Assembly (NCBI RefSeq): GCF_002514735.1
Contig: NZ_NBWU01000009.1
Location: 1 to 64,000 of the forward strand
DNA from: Sediminicola luteus
GTDB taxonomy: Bacteria > Bacteroidota > Bacteroidia > Flavobacteriales > Flavobacteriaceae
Direction of reading: 5' to 3'
Length of the DNA: 64,000 bases
Made by a program: the position numbers and the translations under genes. Below are positions 1-8,975 of this stretch, piece by piece; the stretch's first letter is position 1; every line of letters starts with the position of its first letter. The notes under the pieces were generated by a model. It was not told the DNA's origin. It did not search any database and saw only the letters and a program-made list of their open reading frames with translations.

Positions 1-421
1 CCCGATATCGGATGTTCCGTCTATCTAAATCTTCGGTTCGTTCAAAACTTACGTTTTAAACCTTCCAAGTGCGAGTTATAAAAACTCGCTGCTGTCTCTT
101 CAAAATTTCAATGAACTTGTCTTGTTCCTCGCCTTGGCAGCGCTCATTTGTGTAACGCCTTATTGCCTTAGCGGCTGCAAATATAGAACCCTTTTTTTGA
201 TTACACCAAAACTAAAAACCATTTTTTTTGAAGGTTTTTTTTGCCTCCCTCGCAACCCCTTACCCATAAAGGTTTTACGGTTGGAAAATTTTTCAGAAAA
301 AGGATTTGAATTTATAAAAAATAAACGAAGTGGGCAAGTTTAATTTTTTAGGGCTGGTATTGGGCATCAAAATAGATTACAAAAGCTTCAAGCTATGAAA
401 ATGTAGAACTCTTATATATTG
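1..421. other. Non-coding left edge; possible rRNA operon leader on the minus strand
   Basis: I see no convincing gene here. Read on the minus strand, a strong promoter (separate entry) is followed by a leader that runs off the left edge. That leader holds the phrase GTTCATTGAAATTTTGAAGA (minus, about 97-116) and a small hairpin with arms GCGAGTT/AACTCGC at about 71-89. The phrase resembles what precedes 16S rRNA genes in Flavobacteriia, but this is recalled similarity and no 16S sequence lies inside the window. The plus-strand reading frame at 122-343 looks like chance. Confidence 0.45.
177..210 (-). promoter_or_regulatory. Strong Bacteroidota promoter reading off the left edge
   Basis: On the minus strand a -33 TTTG (207-210) is followed by a 21-base spacer and a -7 TATATTTG (178-185). 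This matches the Bacteroidota housekeeping consensus TTTG/TANNTTTG. Transcription would start near 171 and leave the window leftwards. Confidence 0.7.
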
Positions 422-1102
422 TTATTGCCCGTTTCTCGCTTTCCATTTATTAGTAAGCTCGCTATAGTCGTAATCCAATACCGTTTCTTGGCGTGTAAGC
501 TCGCCATCGGCAAATGCGCGTTGCAGAATATCCTCTATCAAATAATCTTCATGGACCGAATCAGGATGGTATTCTTTCTTCAAGCTGATCTTAAATGCCT
601 TGGCCGTAGTATTATACCAAAAGGCACGCCAACCGCTTCGCAGCTCCTTCACCAATTCAAAGGCCGTGGTTCCTGTTTGCCTATAAATAAGTTTAACCAA
701 TATCTGTCCTTCGGTACGGGTGAGTTTCTTTAGCTCGGCCGAAAACTCCCCCTCTATATATTTCTGCACTTTTTTGGTATACTTCTTCCGGTGGCGCCTT
801 TTTACGATCTTTGAGAGGCTATCATTCAACTCTACCAGTCGTTCGGCGGCCATTTTCGCATACGGATACACCTTTTTGGTCTTTCTTCTTAATATATAAT
901 AGCGCACCTTCTCCTCTTTGGAGCTAAACTTAAGGCGACCGAATACATAGACTTCCTCCAGTGGCAATGCCAATTGGGGTACGGTATCGCCTTTCATAAT
1001 TATATATTGCTCCACAGAATCTTGGGCAACCTCTTCTTGACCCATAACTCTCAAGCCATGGAAAAGAAAAGCTACAAAGCATATATATTTAACGATCCGC
1101 AT
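422..1102 (-). CDS. DUF4294 family protein (exported, function unknown)
   Basis: This 226-residue protein starts with a signal peptide (hydrophobic residues 5-20, cleavage likely after the VMG at about 19-21), so it should be exported. The body is basic and helix-rich, with an RRKTKKVYPYAK stretch near residue 75 and a C-terminal FELVKELRSGWRAFWYNTTA region; I recognise this pattern as DUF4294, which is confined to Bacteroidota. Its gene is divergent from the M42 peptidase gene, a pairing I recall from other flavobacteria. No catalytic residues can be named and the function is unknown. Confidence 0.8.
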   Translation of the reverse strand: MRIVKYICFVAFLFHGLRVMGQEEVAQDSVEQYIIMKGDTVPQLALPLEEVYVFGRLKFSSKEEKVRYYILRRKTKKVYPYAKMAAERLVELNDSLSKIVKRRHRKKYTKKVQKYIEGEFSAELKKLTRTEGQILVKLIYRQTGTTAFELVKELRSGWRAFWYNTTAKAFKISLKKEYHPDSVHEDYLIEDILQRAFADGELTRQETVLDYDYSELTNKWKARNGQ

Positions 1103-1119
1103 AAAACCTATACCCAGGG

Positions 1120-1150
1120 TTTGATCACTGGACTATAATTAGTAAGTTTG
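1120..1150 (+). promoter_or_regulatory. Promoter of the M42 peptidase gene
   Basis: A -33 TTTG (1120-1123), a 19-base spacer and a -7 TAAGTTTG (1143-1150) match the Bacteroidota consensus. The start codon lies at 1171, giving a leader of about 15 bases. Confidence 0.7.
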
Positions 1151-1170
1151 AGACAAAATTACATCAGAAT

Positions 1171-2259
1171 ATGAGCCAAGAAACAATACTTAACGAAAAA
1201 TCGCTCGAATTTTTTGAAAAATATTTGAATAATGCCGCCCCTACGGGATACGAATGGGAAGGGCAGAAAATTTGGATGGATTACCTTAGACCTTATGTAG
1301 ATACCTTTATAACCGATACTTATGGCACTGCCGTTGGGGTCATTAATCCGGAAGCGGAATACAAGGTGGTCATAGAAGGGCATTCCGATGAGATTTCTTG
1401 GTATGTGAACTATATCTCTGACAATGGTCTTTTATATGTTATACGTAATGGTGGAAGCGACCACCAGATAGCTCCTTCGAAATGGGTGAACATCCATACC
1501 AAAAAAGGTATCGTAAAAGGGGTGTTCGGATGGCCGGCCATACATACCCGTAACCGTGCCAAGGAAGAACCGCCGAAATTGGATAATATTTTTATCGATA
1601 TAGGCGCCAAGGATAAAGAGGAAGTTGAAAAGATGGGGGTACATGTTGGATGTGTTATTACCTATCCGGATACCTTTCAGGTGTTGAACGGTGATAAATT
1701 CGTGTGTAGGGCCATAGATAACCGAGCTGGCGGATTCATGATTGCCGAAGTGGCCCGATTATTACATGAAAATGGAAAGAAATTGCCTTTTGGCCTGTAC
1801 ATAACCAATGCGGTGCAAGAAGAAATCGGTTTGCGTGGGGCCGAAATGATTACCCACACCATTAAACCGAATGTAGCCATCGTAACCGATGTGTGCCACG
1901 ACACCACTACCCCGATGATTGACAAGAAAAAACAGGGGCATACCGAAATTGGAAGTGGCCCCGTGATTTCGTACGCGCCCGCTGTACAGAACAAATTAAG
2001 GGAGCGCATCATAGAAACTGCCGAAGCTAAAAAAATACCTTTCCAGCGCATGGCCGCTTCCCGTATGACGGGTACCGATACCGATGCATTCGCCTATAGT
2101 AACGGTGGTGTGGCCTCGGCTTTGATATCCTTGCCCTTACGTTATATGCATACCACGGTCGAAATGGTGCATCGCGAAGATGTAGAAAGCGTTATCAAAT
2201 TGATTTATGAGACCCTTTTGAATATTGAATCGGGGGAAACCTTTAGTTATTTTGAATAG
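1171..2259 (+). CDS. M42 family metallo-aminopeptidase
   Basis: This 362-residue enzyme belongs to the M42 family of cytosolic di-zinc aminopeptidases that trim peptides. Metal and catalytic positions are visible: H71 and D73 in GHSDEI, D183 in AIDNRAGG, the glutamate pair E217-E218 in VQEEIGLRGA, D240 in TDVCHD and a late histidine in YMHTTVEMV. The length matches the family (about 340-370 residues) and there is no signal peptide. The gene has its own promoter and a strong terminator at 2289-2320, so it is probably transcribed alone. Substrate preference cannot be read from the sequence. Confidence 0.93.
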   Translation: MSQETILNEKSLEFFEKYLNNAAPTGYEWEGQKIWMDYLRPYVDTFITDTYGTAVGVINPEAEYKVVIEGHSDEISWYVNYISDNGLLYVIRNGGSDHQIAPSKWVNIHTKKGIVKGVFGWPAIHTRNRAKEEPPKLDNIFIDIGAKDKEEVEKMGVHVGCVITYPDTFQVLNGDKFVCRAIDNRAGGFMIAEVARLLHENGKKLPFGLYITNAVQEEIGLRGAEMITHTIKPNVAIVTDVCHDTTTPMIDKKKQGHTEIGSGPVISYAPAVQNKLRERIIETAEAKKIPFQRMAASRMTGTDTDAFAYSNGGVASALISLPLRYMHTTVEMVHREDVESVIKLIYETLLNIESGETFSYFE

Positions 2260-2288
2260 CTTGATAAAAACACAATAGAACCAGTACG

Positions 2289-2320
2289 GGGTGCCTTTTA
2301 TATATCGGCACCCTTTTTTA
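2289..2320 (+). terminator. Intrinsic terminator of the M42 peptidase gene
   Basis: Perfect 7-bp arms GGGTGCC (2289-2295) and GGCACCC (2307-2313) enclose an 11-base loop and are followed by a run of T. Confidence 0.85.
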
Positions 2321-2326
2321 GTTTTG
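2319..2326 (+). promoter_or_regulatory. -7 element of the NUDIX gene, abutting the terminator
   Basis: TAGTTTTG lies directly behind the T tract of the upstream terminator and only 5 bases before the ATG at 2332. A start 5-7 bases downstream would give a leaderless transcript. There is no clear TTTG at -33. Confidence 0.5.
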
Positions 2327-2331
2327 AAAGC

Positions 2332-2877
2332 ATGGATGAACGTATTGATATTTTAAATGCCGAAGGTGCTTTTACCGGGAAAACGGCCATGAAATCGGAA
2401 GCACACCTAAAAGGATGGTACCATGCCTCTGTACATGTCTGGGTCTATACCGACGAAGGTGAGGTTGTATTACAACAACGGGCTTTTGACAAGGACACTT
2501 TTCCGGGGTATTGGGATGTTTCGGTAGCCGGACATATTGGGGCTGGCGAAACTGCCCTTTCTTCAGCCCAACGTGAGGTTTTTGAGGAAATTGGTCTCGA
2601 CCTGTCACCTACGAATCTAAAGTTTCAGTTTCGGACCTATTCGGAATTCAAGCATGGCCCGGAATTAATGGACCGGGAATTCCACGATGTGTTTTTGGCT
2701 AAACTGAAACGACCTCTTTCGGATTTACAAAAACAAGAAAGCGAAGTGGCCGACATTAAGTTGTTCCCATTGGAAGTATTACTCGATCCCAACAAAATCA
2801 ACATGGTGCCGAACGATTCAGCCTACTACAAACGCGTTTACAAACTTATTAGCGAATCGCTTCCAAAAAAGGTTTGA
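2332..2877 (+). CDS. NUDIX hydrolase
   Basis: This 181-residue protein carries a complete Nudix box, G-x5-E-x7-REVFEEIG, at residues 67-89; E82, E85 and E86 would bind the metal for hydrolysis of a nucleoside diphosphate linked to another group. The N-terminus ([15 protein letters not shown]) and the [11 protein letters not shown] strand resemble NUDIX proteins related to isopentenyl-diphosphate isomerase, but isomerase activity cannot be claimed. The 3' end overlaps the convergent hisS gene by 29 bases. The start codon sits almost on the predicted transcription start. Confidence 0.9.
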   Translation: MDERIDILNAEGAFTGKTAMKSEAHLKGWYHASVHVWVYTDEGEVVLQQRAFDKDTFPGYWDVSVAGHIGAGETALSSAQREVFEEIGLDLSPTNLKFQFRTYSEFKHGPELMDREFHDVFLAKLKRPLSDLQKQESEVADIKLFPLEVLLDPNKINMVPNDSAYYKRVYKLISESLPKKV

Positions 2878-4639
2878 TGTCGTTTAAATCGTAGGTAGAT
2901 TGGGTTCCTGTACCCATCTCCTTGACCACAAATTGTTGGGCAGCCAATTCTTGATCGCCAATCATTACCACAAAAGGTACTTGTCGTGCATTGGCATACT
3001 TCATCTGTTTGTTCATCTTAGCATGGGACGGGTATAGTTCACAGGCCACACCGGCTTCACGAAGTTGTTTGATAAGCTTCATGGAAGCCAAAGCCTCGGC
3101 ATCGCCAAAATTGATACACAGCACTTGTAAAGATTCTGAAACACTTTCGGGGAACAAGCCCAATTCTTCCAAAACCAAATAAATGCGATCTAGCCCGAAT
3201 GAAATTCCAACACCTGATACATTTTTAAGTCCGAATATACCAGTAAGGTCGTCGTAGCGACCCCCACCACCAATGGAGCCCATCTTTACGCCCTCTGGGG
3301 CAGACACCTCAAAAATGGCACCGGTATAGTAATTGAGACCACGGGCCAAGGTGACATCTAAGGCCAGGGTACTATTTTGAAGCCCTAAGGCCAGGCTGTG
3401 TTCTAATATAAAACGGAGTTCCTCCACCCCTTTAGTACCTTCTTCTGAATCTTGAAGCATAGTGGCCAGCGTTTCTAACTGTACCATACTATCACCATCT
3501 AAAGCGAACAAGGGTTTTAGTTTTTCAATGGCGGCTTCTGGTATACCATGACCCAGCATCTCTTTGATAACGCCTTCCTCTCCTATTTTATCGAGTTTAT
3601 CCAGGGCTACCGTAAATTGGATCAGTTGATCTTTGGCCCCGATCAATTCCGCAATGCCCGATAGTATTTTTCGGTTGTTAAGTTTAATAGTAGCTCCTTC
3701 TAGTCCCAAGTCGGTGAAAACGGCATCATAGAGTTGTACCAACTCCACTTCCTGTAATAAGGAATCGTTACCCACCACATCGGCATCACATTGATAAAAC
3801 TCCCTAAAACGCCCTTTTTGAGGCCTGTCGGCACGCCAAACGGGTTGTATCTGGTAGCGTTTGAAAGGGAAGGTCAATTCGTTTTGATGCATGACCACAT
3901 ACCTAGCAAAAGGCACGGTAAGATCATAGCGAAGCGCTTTTTCTGAAATACTAATTGATATTTCTTTCGATTTTTCGGGCTTTATTTTTACTTTTTTATT
4001 AATTTCTTTAGAAAGCTTTTTTGCCCACGAACTTATTAAACCTCTTTCACCATTTGTTATAACGTATCGGATAAAAGAATTATCAGAAATATTCCTCTCA
4101 AAATCCACTCCTTCACCAAAAATAAAGAAAGCCAAACTTTCCAGAAACTTATGTTTTTGAGAGTTGAACTCATCTTTAAACAACTTTGATAAGTTTTCAT
4201 CTGGACTTAAAAAGAAACTCCATTTGTCAAGTATTAGGTTAATTTCAAGATGCAATTCGTCACTTCCAACAATTGCCCCTATTTCATCGAGAGTAAGGAA
4301 GCGTTGATCTTCATTCTTAATTTTATCCACTACGAAATAGAAAACATCCTTAAATATTGAATTTAAAGCAATGTATATTGGTATAGTGCTTTCAATGAGA
4401 TTCTCATCTATTTTAGAAATATAATCCCCAGATTCAAGAATCTTAAAAATCAAACGATCACCCTCTTCTCCATACTTACCCATTAAGGTAGATGAGTTCT
4501 CAAAAGACGGGGTTTCTATAGGCTGATACCCAAATCGTTTAAAATGCTTGCGTACCGTATCGAAGATATAATTGCGCTTGGCAATCTCTGCCGGTGAAAA
4601 ATCTCTAGTTCCTTTGGGTATGTTCGGTTTTTGGGCCAT
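2849..4639 (-). CDS. hisS: Histidyl-tRNA synthetase with a large internal insertion
   Basis: This class II synthetase charges tRNA-His. Typical parts are the N-terminal [10 protein letters not shown], the [14 protein letters not shown] strand (54-67), [13 protein letters not shown] (235-247, the ATP-site region), the [15 protein letters not shown] motif 2 (267-281), [14 protein letters not shown], the GGGGRYDDL loop, and GISFGLDR as motif 3, followed by an anticodon-binding domain. Total length is 596 residues, whereas I recall about 455 for flavobacterial relatives. The excess lies between residues about 78 and 230, in the loop before the motif ALRYDL, and is markedly AT-rich (see finding). 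All catalytic motifs appear intact and the frame is open throughout, so the enzyme is probably active. Its stop overlaps the NUDIX gene. Confidence 0.95.
   Translation of the reverse strand: MAQKPNIPKGTRDFSPAEIAKRNYIFDTVRKHFKRFGYQPIETPSFENSSTLMGKYGEEGDRLIFKILESGDYISKIDENLIESTIPIYIALNSIFKDVFYFVVDKIKNEDQRFLTLDEIGAIVGSDELHLEINLILDKWSFFLSPDENLSKLFKDEFNSQKHKFLESLAFFIFGEGVDFERNISDNSFIRYVITNGERGLISSWAKKLSKEINKKVKIKPEKSKEISISISEKALRYDLTVPFARYVVMHQNELTFPFKRYQIQPVWRADRPQKGRFREFYQCDADVVGNDSLLQEVELVQLYDAVFTDLGLEGATIKLNNRKILSGIAELIGAKDQLIQFTVALDKLDKIGEEGVIKEMLGHGIPEAAIEKLKPLFALDGDSMVQLETLATMLQDSEEGTKGVEELRFILEHSLALGLQNSTLALDVTLARGLNYYTGAIFEVSAPEGVKMGSIGGGGRYDDLTGIFGLKNVSGVGISFGLDRIYLVLEELGLFPESVSESLQVLCINFGDAEALASMKLIKQLREAGVACELYPSHAKMNKQMKYANARQVPFVVMIGDQELAAQQFVVKEMGTGTQSTYDLNDIKPFLEAIR
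3950..4408 (-). other. AT-rich in-frame insertion inside hisS
   Basis: This stretch encodes residues about 78-230 of histidyl-tRNA synthetase. Counting by hand, 3961-4380 is about 30% G+C (126 of 420), while sampled 60-base lines of the flanking hisS sequence give 45-55%. The encoded segment is rich in F, I, K, N, S and D, contains no cysteine or histidine cluster and shows no intein splice motifs. I do not recognise the domain. It begins after [12 protein letters not shown] and ends just before [10 protein letters not shown]. Confidence 0.8.
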
Positions 4640-4661
4640 TTTCTTTAATTGTGGGTGGTTG

Positions 4662-5138
4662 TTATTGTTCTCCGATCAAATCGTCGAACCAGCGGTATAG
4701 GGCACCTTTGGTAATTTGCCCACCTTGTTCTATAAGCTCGAATTTATCTTGGTTCGGGTCGTCGGAATAGGCTTTGGAGGCAGTCAGATAATCGACAAAG
4801 TCACCCTGAAAGTTCCTTTTAAACCATGAAAAACCTTCTTGGGTTCGCAAGTCCACTTCCGGATTATTCACCTTTACCGAAATCAGTTTCATTTCCTTGG
4901 AGGTTAAATGAAAAAGGTGCATATGGTTGGCAGATACATTCTCTAAGAATTCCACCTTGGCCAAAACACCTTCCCATACCAAATCACTAAAGATATCGAT
5001 CTCTTCCTCGGCCACTTGTGGTTTTTCCCTTTTTAGGGTTTCCCATTCTTGGGCATCGATTTTTTGGGTAGCCAAGAAATTGGCGAATTCCACATGCATT
5101 TCTTCCAGCTGTTGTCTGGTAAGCCTTCTGTACTTCAC
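4662..5138 (-). CDS. DUF6495 family protein
   Basis: This 158-residue acidic cytosolic protein begins [15 protein letters not shown] and contains [15 protein letters not shown] and a C-terminal [12 protein letters not shown] recognise it as the DUF6495 family of Flavobacteriia, whose role is unknown. It has no signal peptide or membrane segment. The gene lies 22 bases upstream of hisS on the same strand and is probably co-transcribed with it, which may hint at a role near translation, but that is inference from position only. Confidence 0.75.
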   Translation of the reverse strand: MKYRRLTRQQLEEMHVEFANFLATQKIDAQEWETLKREKPQVAEEEIDIFSDLVWEGVLAKVEFLENVSANHMHLFHLTSKEMKLISVKVNNPEVDLRTQEGFSWFKRNFQGDFVDYLTASKAYSDDPNQDKFELIEQGGQITKGALYRWFDDLIGEQ

Positions 5139-5180
5139 AACCTAGGTATTTTAAAAGCCTATTTAAGCATGCAAAAATAA

Positions 5181-5210
5181 AAAGACCGTACGTAATTGTA
5201 CGGCCTTCTT
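5181..5210 (-). terminator. Terminator of the Oar-like receptor gene
   Basis: On the minus strand a hairpin with arms CCGTAC/GTACGG (extended by flanking A/T pairs) is followed by TTTTTATTTTT, 26 bases beyond the stop of the receptor gene. Confidence 0.75.
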
Positions 5211-5235
5211 ACATATTTTCTTCAGACAGGAATCG

Positions 5236-8200
5236 TTAGAAGATATAACGTACCCCGAATTGGGCCTGCCATCTCGACTGCAAACTAGAGTCGAAACCAA
5301 AGGTCTCGGTCAGGTTCGGGTCAAACGTATAGGTAGGCACGCGGTTTTCGTCTACACTAATCGCCAAAGGCGACGGGTTGTTTGGTACTTCTACCACACC
5401 CCATTCAGAGCTTAATAGATTTCCGAAGTTCAAGATATCGGCACTCAACTGTATGGTATGGGTCTTGCCGTTACCTACATTGATATTGAAATCTTGAAGG
5501 ATCTTCACATCCCAACGGCTTCTCCATGGCGAAAGAGCCCCGTAGCGCTCCATATACTCACCACGATGATCGCTCATATAATCGTCTTGTTGAATGTAGT
5601 TTTCAAAGGCTTGGGCCTGTCCTGGACCAGAGAAGTTCATTTGTTGAACCTCGGCTTGGGTAGGGATATACATTAAATCGTTCCTTTGGAAAGAACTATC
5701 GCCATTGGCATTACCGGCATAGGTATAATTGAACCTTCCGCCTTGGGCGTACTCAAAGAACGTAGAGATGGTGGTGGCATATTTACCATTACCGTAATCA
5801 AACTTCTTAGAGGCTACACCTACTACCCTATGGGTGTCGCCATACTTGGAAAAAGCCAAAACATCTTGGTTGGCATCTCCGGTTGTTGGATTAAAATCGA
5901 AGGCATCCCCGGTAATCTCCGCTTCAATGGAGTTTACATCTTTTGCATTCAAATAGTTATAGGCAATACTGGTATAAATACCGTTATCGAAGGTCTTTTG
6001 CGCTTTAAGACTGGCATTCCAGATACGGCCTTTGTCAGAGTTGGTGAATACGTAAGCATTGGTAGGCCCGCCAAAAGCATTAGTGGCCCTATCGCCCGGC
6101 CCGTAATACGGACGGTTGTCACCAGGGGCGTTCAAGTTCAATGACGGAGGCGATTTAAGGGCCCAGTTCTGTACATGCGCTGCATTCAGATCTTTGGTAT
6201 AAGAAACATCGGCAGTTAAGACCACGCCGTTTTCCAATCTATGGTCTACCCCAACATTGGTACGCCAAACTTGAGGCCATTTGAAATCGGGGTCAACCAC
6301 TTGGTAAAAGAAGAAATCGACACCTTGTACTTGGTTACCCAACCATACAAAGGGGAAACGACCCGTAAAGATTCCGGTACCACCACGCAATTGGGTTTTG
6401 CCTTCACCTTTTACGTTCCAGTTAAATCCTAAACGTGGGGAAATCAACCAATCGTTGGAAGGTAATTGTTCCGAATCGATTTTTACCTGCTCGCCGGTTT
6501 GTGGGTCAAAATAAAGGTTGTCGGGCTGATAAGTGCCTTTACGGTCTATGTTTTCACGGATTTTCTCACGGGTATCGAAATACAAAGGCTTATCGAAACG
6601 GATACCGTAGGTTAATTTAAAATCGTCTGTAGCGTTCCATTCATCTTGAAGATAGAAAGCCAATTGACCTACATTGGTTTCAGCCAAAGACCAGCCACCT
6701 GGGGTGCCATCGGGGAATTGGTTGTTGTTGTTAAAGGTGTTGATGGCTCCACGAATCAAACCATCTACCACACCACCGGGTTGGGCGTTGGCCACAAATT
6801 CATCTACACTGGCAAAGTTTCTGAACTCCCCACCTACCGGAACTCCGAAGGTTCCGCCATAAGTACCGAGATTGAACGAGTTGTCGAACTCGAATTTTTC
6901 AAAAGAGAAACCTACGGTAAAGGTATGGTCTCCACTGAAAATGTTCATATTGTCGGTCAACTGGAATACTTTTTGATCCAAACGGTTGTGGATGGAGAAA
7001 GGTTCGTGGCCCACAACGATATAGCTATCAAAGGGATTGTTGTTACCAATGATAAAGGAAGGGGCCGGTGTAGATAGCGGGTCCCTGAAATCGTCGAAAT
7101 GGGTATAACCGGCCTGAAGCTTGTTCACCACTTGATCAGACAAGGTAGAGTTCAATTCTATTTGGAAGGAATTGATATTATTGTTGATCTCATAGCCGGA
7201 GTTCTCGAATTGAAGGGTAGCAAAACTAGGCCCTCTGGTTCCGATGGCCGTAGGGTGTGCCGGCTTCTCTTTTGATGCCCTTAGGAAGTTATAGATTACC
7301 GCCAAACGGTTCTTTTCGTTGATGTTCCAATCGATTTTAAAAATACCCTTGGTAGATTCGGCACCGAATATAAAATCTTGGTATCTGCCGGTATCATAGC
7401 CTAAGCCGGACATAGCATCACGAACACGGATCAAGTCAGACTCCAATACCCTAGATTCGTTGATGGCACCTGAACCGGTATTCGGAATCCAGCCATTGGT
7501 GCCCAAATCGTCCCTTTGGTCTTTTTCGAAGTTGGCAAAGAAGAACAATTTATCTTTGATAATCGGTCCGCCGATACTTACCCCGTACTGGGTCTGCTTT
7601 AAATCGGGTTTGGTTACGTCTTCACCTTTGATCTTGCCTCCGGTAAGACTCTCATCTCTATAAAAACCATATACGGTACCCTTGAATTCGTTGGTACCGC
7701 TTTTGGTTACGGCATTAATGGTCGCACCGGTAAAACCCGATTGGGTTACATCGTAAGGCGCTGTAGAAACCGAAATTTGATCGATAGCATCTAAAGAGAT
7801 AGGCTGGGAATCGGTCTGGCCACCTGGTGTCGGTGCATCTAAACCGAATGGATTGCTAAAAAAAGCCCCATCTAATGAAAAGTTGTTGTACTGATCGTTG
7901 CGACCTCCAAAGGAATCCCCACTGGCCGATGGCTCTAAACGGGTAAAATCTTTAGCGGAACGTGAAATGGTTGGCAAACGGGTCAATTCCCTACGGCCTA
8001 CACTGGTTTCGGCCCCGGTTCGGTCGCTACCGAAAGTACCCCCGGAACGATCAGAGACTACCACCACTTCATCCAAAGCCTGGCTTTCGAGGGCCAAGGA
8101 AGGGTTTACATTGTGGGTCTTACCCAAAGCCAAGAAAACATCATTTTCCTTGTACTCCTTAAAACCTACATAAGAAACGGTTACCTCGTAGGGTCCGCCA

Positions 8201-8412
8201 ACACGAAGGTTCAATAAGTTGAAACGACCTTCTTCGTTGGTTACGGCCCCGTATCGGGTACCTGTTGGGGTGTGAACGGCTACCACATTGGCGCCTAATA
8301 GGGGTTGCGATTGGTCATCGAGAACCGTACCGCGAATGTTGGAGGTTGTTACCTGGGCAAAACCCATAGCGGTACAACACACTAATACTAAGAAGAATAG
8401 TGTTCTTTTCAT
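5236..8412 (-). CDS. Oar-like TonB-dependent outer-membrane receptor
   Basis: This 1058-residue protein has a signal peptide (cleavage after about residue 19, GFAQ), then a carboxypeptidase-regulatory-like beta-sandwich (about 22-110, TTSNIRGTVLDDQSQPLLGANV), a plug domain with LDEVVVVSD (about 113-121) and VTKSGTNEFKGTVYGF, and a long beta-barrel ending in the aromatic terminus FGVRYIF. The order is that of Oar-type receptors, which take up or export large substrates by TonB-driven transport. No SusD partner gene is nearby, so a classical SusCD glycan importer is unlikely. The substrate cannot be read from the sequence. The gene is flanked by terminators and is probably monocistronic. Confidence 0.92.
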   Translation of the reverse strand: MKRTLFFLVLVCCTAMGFAQVTTSNIRGTVLDDQSQPLLGANVVAVHTPTGTRYGAVTNEEGRFNLLNLRVGGPYEVTVSYVGFKEYKENDVFLALGKTHNVNPSLALESQALDEVVVVSDRSGGTFGSDRTGAETSVGRRELTRLPTISRSAKDFTRLEPSASGDSFGGRNDQYNNFSLDGAFFSNPFGLDAPTPGGQTDSQPISLDAIDQISVSTAPYDVTQSGFTGATINAVTKSGTNEFKGTVYGFYRDESLTGGKIKGEDVTKPDLKQTQYGVSIGGPIIKDKLFFFANFEKDQRDDLGTNGWIPNTGSGAINESRVLESDLIRVRDAMSGLGYDTGRYQDFIFGAESTKGIFKIDWNINEKNRLAVIYNFLRASKEKPAHPTAIGTRGPSFATLQFENSGYEINNNINSFQIELNSTLSDQVVNKLQAGYTHFDDFRDPLSTPAPSFIIGNNNPFDSYIVVGHEPFSIHNRLDQKVFQLTDNMNIFSGDHTFTVGFSFEKFEFDNSFNLGTYGGTFGVPVGGEFRNFASVDEFVANAQPGGVVDGLIRGAINTFNNNNQFPDGTPGGWSLAETNVGQLAFYLQDEWNATDDFKLTYGIRFDKPLYFDTREKIRENIDRKGTYQPDNLYFDPQTGEQVKIDSEQLPSNDWLISPRLGFNWNVKGEGKTQLRGGTGIFTGRFPFVWLGNQVQGVDFFFYQVVDPDFKWPQVWRTNVGVDHRLENGVVLTADVSYTKDLNAAHVQNWALKSPPSLNLNAPGDNRPYYGPGDRATNAFGGPTNAYVFTNSDKGRIWNASLKAQKTFDNGIYTSIAYNYLNAKDVNSIEAEITGDAFDFNPTTGDANQDVLAFSKYGDTHRVVGVASKKFDYGNGKYATTISTFFEYAQGGRFNYTYAGNANGDSSFQRNDLMYIPTQAEVQQMNFSGPGQAQAFENYIQQDDYMSDHRGEYMERYGALSPWRSRWDVKILQDFNINVGNGKTHTIQLSADILNFGNLLSSEWGVVEVPNNPSPLAISVDENRVPTYTFDPNLTETFGFDSSLQSRWQAQFGVRYIF

Positions 8413-8441
8413 ATTACATTTAAGTTAGTAGTTGAGTGAAC

Positions 8442-8449
8442 CAAATGTA
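8442..8449 (-). promoter_or_regulatory. -7 element of the Oar-like receptor gene
   Basis: On the minus strand TACATTTG fits TANNTTTG and lies about 30 bases before the start codon at 8412. The -33 region falls in the terminator of the ribosomal protein operon and has no clear TTTG. Confidence 0.5.
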
Positions 8450-8451
8450 AT

Positions 8452-8483
8452 AAAAAAAAGAGCTATGCACGCATAGCTCTTTT
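8452..8483 (-). terminator. Terminator of the rpsF-rpsR-rplI operon
   Basis: The arms AAAAGAGCTATGC and GCATAGCTCTTTT enclose a 2-base loop; on the minus strand the T run continues past the stem. It lies 26 bases past the rplI stop. Confidence 0.85.
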
Positions 8484-8508
8484 AATGTTATTAACCGTTT
8501 ATGGTTAA

Positions 8509-8961
8509 TTAATATTTCTCTGCCACTACATCGAATGGGAAATCTACGATTACCTCTCTGTGTAGTCTGATTTGGGCATTGTAATTACCTAAACGCTTAA
8601 CAGATCCACCTTGGATAGCCATGAATTTTTTGTCAATGGCATGACCGGCCTTCTCTAAAGAAGCAGCCAAATCGATGGTAGTGATACTACCGAACAATTT
8701 ATCTCCGGCACCGGCTTTAGCGGCGATTTTGATTTCTAATTGTTTCAAGGCTTCAGCAGTTTTCTGGGCCTCTTCTACAATAGCTTTCTCTTTGTGTGCT
8801 TTTTGCTTTAGGTTTTCGGCCAAAACTTTCTTGGCACTAACCGTAGCCAAAACAGCCAATCCTTGTGGGATCAAGTAGTTTCTACCATACCCATTCTTAA
8901 CGGTCACAATGTCGTCCTTGAACCCTAGGTCCTGAACGTCTGACTTCAATATAAGTTCCAT
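8509..8961 (-). CDS. rplI: 50S ribosomal protein L9
   Basis: This 150-residue protein has the two-domain layout of L9: an N-terminal rRNA-binding domain (MELILKSDVQDLGFKDDIVTVKNGYGRNYLIPQ, shown by GYGRNYLIP at 24-32), a long connecting helix rich in A, K and E (about 45-75), and a C-terminal domain starting at LFGSITT. Length is normal. It is the last gene of the rpsF-rpsR-rplI operon, 14 bases after rpsR, and is followed by a strong terminator. Confidence 0.98.
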   Translation of the reverse strand: MELILKSDVQDLGFKDDIVTVKNGYGRNYLIPQGLAVLATVSAKKVLAENLKQKAHKEKAIVEEAQKTAEALKQLEIKIAAKAGAGDKLFGSITTIDLAASLEKAGHAIDKKFMAIQGGSVKRLGNYNAQIRLHREVIVDFPFDVVAEKY

Positions 8962-8975
8962 GATCAGCTTCTTTA

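Noticed and set aside
122-343. Plus-strand open frame of 73 codons at the left edge
   Set aside because: It runs across the minus-strand promoter, has no family resemblance and has the composition of non-coding AT-rich sequence.
3950-4408. Intein or frameshift in hisS
   Set aside because: The frame is open, flanking residues are not C/S...HN-C/S/T, and no splice or homing endonuclease motifs are visible; an inserted domain fits better.
5236-8412. SusC-type glycan importer
   Set aside because: No SusD gene is adjacent and the sequence pattern is closer to Oar-like receptors.
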